Source: Candidatus Atribacteria bacterium (GTDB taxonomy: Bacteria; Atribacterota; Phoenicimicrobiia; Phoenicimicrobiales; Stramentimicrobiaceae). From it: a stretch of DNA of 7,016 bases. Position 1 is the stretch's first letter. Every line of letters begins with the position of its first letter. The translations under genes were made by a program, and so were the position numbers. Positions 6,401-7,016 of this stretch are shown here, one piece after another. The notes beneath the pieces are model-generated. The model searched no databases. It had not been told where the DNA came from and saw nothing but the letters and a program-made list of their open reading frames with translations. The stretch lies in contig JAFGSC010000268.1 of NCBI GenBank assembly GCA_016934875.1, positions 1 to 7,016 on the forward strand. Direction: 5' to 3'.

Positions 6401-7016
6401 AATCCACTGCCACCTTTATCGACATGATAGTAGCTAAATGGTTTTATGTTTGTAATCGCGTAGTTAACACCTCCACTTTGTGTACCTACCCATAAAATCT
6501 CACACTCGTCAAGGTAAACAGTATGGATGATATTATCGGTTATGGAAAAAGAATTGCTGTAATCGGGAAGGTAAATAATTGAATCACCAGTTGTTTTGTT
6601 CTTTTGAATTAAACCATTATAATCAGACCTCCATTGGTAGAATTTATTTTGTACAACTTTCGCTTTAACGTTGTCGTGCTCATTTATTAATTCAATAACC
6701 TCTGACGGCGCGTTGTCTGATAAGTAGCGGGTGAAATTATCGTAGTCATAATTGTATTTGAAGTAATCGTCAAAACTTCTTGTTTTTATCCATATATTTT
6801 GCATCGAATCTGTAACAATTGCACTTATTCGGTTATCGGGCAAAGCAAGTGAATCGTTTTCATTGGCTCTGTAAATCTTTAACTCATAGCCATCGTACTT
6901 GACTGCGCCACTCCAGGTTCCAAACCACATAAAACCAAATTTGTCCTGTACAATGGAATAGACAGTATTTTCTGGTAACCCATCATTTACCGTTAGTTGG
7001 TTAAATTTCAAATAAT
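3448..7016 (-). CDS. Hybrid two-component system sensor/regulator (HTCS), N-terminus cut by window edge
   Basis: This is a one-protein sensor, kinase and transcription factor, probably in the inner membrane. Numbering is from the TTG codon at 7011-7009. Residues 1-500 form the periplasmic double beta-propeller built of Reg_prop repeats (FMWFGT 27, ILWVGT 172, ALWIGS 219, NVWIGT 264, TLWVGT 305, NLWVAT 348, MIWVAT 403). A Y_Y_Y domain follows (about 565-635), then one membrane span (about 637-660). The kinase has its H-box SHEFRTPL with H687, N-box N800/N804, G1 DSGNGI (835-840) and G2 GSGIGLAL. The receiver (about 937-1052) has the acidic pair D943/D944, phospho-acceptor D986, T1016 and K1038. 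An AraC-type HTH fills about 1085-1187, ending in LSPSKYIESIRK before TAA. All catalytic residues are present. Such proteins sense oligosaccharides and control polysaccharide-utilisation genes; the genes downstream are the likely targets. The TTG is unlikely to be the true start: the frame is open to the edge, the first propeller blade starts at once and no signal peptide is present, so the real start lies beyond 7016. Confidence 0.97.
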   Translation of the reverse strand, partial: YLKFNQLTVNDGLPENTVYSIVQDKFGFMWFGTWSGAVKYDGYELKIYRANENDSLALPDNRISAIVTDSMQNIWIKTRSFDDYFKYNYDYDNFTRYLSDNAPSEVIELINEHDNVKAKVVQNKFYQWRSDYNGLIQKNKTTGDSIIYLPDYSNSFSITDNIIHTVYLDECEILWVGTQSGGVNYAITNIKPFSYYHVDKGGSGLVENAVRAICRDKEGALWIGSDDKGITIIDPLFKDNKYNWIGSKYLNNLIIRALLCDKRGNVWIGTKGGLVKYDVNLDKFIQCSESICDPNVFTLLQDHEGTLWVGTFNGIATYEEKIDRFNCIDPASSTGGLQIRDIIEDRYQNLWVATEDSGITKLVRAKSEKSSDMFTPIRYMHKEGNENSLINNRTFSLTEDKHGMIWVATNSGLSRLNPTDNTFKHFTRNTGLPNDNVMSVMFDGNESVWFSHKRGLTRMNIETFELQSFNMNDGLQGFEFNQSTSFRDELSGEMFFGGSNGLNSFFPDSIKINPFKPNIVFTRLSVMNRELNPGTKVNKRVILEKSILCTNKITLTWWDKTFSLEFSALQYANPIGNKYKYRLLGYDKEWVYVDASKRIAQYSNLPSGQYRLEVFASNSDGVWCDNPAVLDIEVLPPWWLAWWAIAVYIVVGLLIGLFVFKYIASKIELRKNELIHQAKLKFFTEISHEFRTPLTLIIDPLDKIISGKLTMSSIRRYSIVMQRNAKQLLALINQLLDFRKLESGQLTLKIQKTDFVNFTRALASSFHLMAEQRNIRFEVVSDIDHYDLGFDSSKIKLVLNNLISNAFKFTPDGGIITIKIEMPSKLPDGIIISVIDSGNGISKEDQVKVFDLFYQSEKNSSWQSGSGIGLALTKELVQLHKGTITIQSEVNKGTRFTVFLPANENVINVSQDDEININTIDLEEHIDHSPENISNNRPLLLVVDDNTDIRNYIEMNLSSSYQIIKASNGRIGIDSALDSIPDIIVSDVMMPEMDGFELCRRLKLDERTSHIPIILLTARQSDESRVEGYETGADAYLTKPFSSVVLQAQIQNLLEQRQKLREIFQKGTDIEIKKIAINVTDEAFLNKVIHHIHENLEDEEFNINALSELLKMSRSQFYRKIKALTNQSLLDFVTTIRMNKALEYLLSGDYNISETAYKVGYSMQSNFSRTFTRHFGLSPSKYIESIRK

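Noticed and set aside
5276..6427. Several plus-strand open frames of 74-98 codons
   Set aside because: They are antisense to the HTCS sensor and follow from its codon pattern. None resembles a known protein.

Overview
The window is AT-rich and every gene in it reads on the minus strand. The gene types point to a member of the Bacteroidota: a hybrid two-component system (HTCS) sensor-regulator, a secreted protein with a type A type IX secretion (T9SS) sorting domain, and a glycoside hydrolase family 2 (GH2) enzyme with a DUF4982-like tail. The combination of T9SS and HTCS suggests a free-living or marine polysaccharide degrader, for example of the Marinilabiliales/Prolixibacteraceae type, rather than a gut Bacteroides. 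This placement is inference, because no marker gene is present.

In transcription order, from the right edge leftwards: (1) 7016-3448 is the HTCS, missing its N-terminus (start codon and signal peptide) beyond the right edge. It holds a periplasmic two-propeller sensor, a Y_Y_Y domain, one membrane span, a histidine kinase, a receiver and an AraC-type DNA-binding domain, with all key catalytic residues present. (2) 3447-3131 is a 317-bp noncoding region that appears to be the control region of the next gene. It has a Bacteroidota-type -7 motif inside a 10-bp tandem repeat, a perfect 14-bp palindrome and a larger imperfect inverted repeat. (3) 3130-2237 is a 297-aa secreted protein of unknown function with a probable carbohydrate-binding-like beta-sandwich and a T9SS sorting domain. 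(4) 2228-2189 is a strong intrinsic terminator directly after that gene. (5) 2188-1983 is a leader with two adjacent small dyads. (6) 1982-1 is a GH2 enzyme with signal peptide and both catalytic glutamates, cut by the left edge in its C-terminal region.

Together this looks like the regulatory end of a carbohydrate-utilisation locus. The HTCS would sense an oligosaccharide in the periplasm and, through its own AraC domain, switch on nearby genes. The T9SS protein would sit at the cell surface or be released and may bind the glycan, and the GH2 would cleave terminal beta-linked sugars after export. No SusC/SusD pair, sulfatase or lyase is visible, so the substrate cannot be named. I see no RNA gene, mobile element, CRISPR array or clearly new system. 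The least explained parts are the secreted 297-aa protein and the repeat-rich control region upstream of it.
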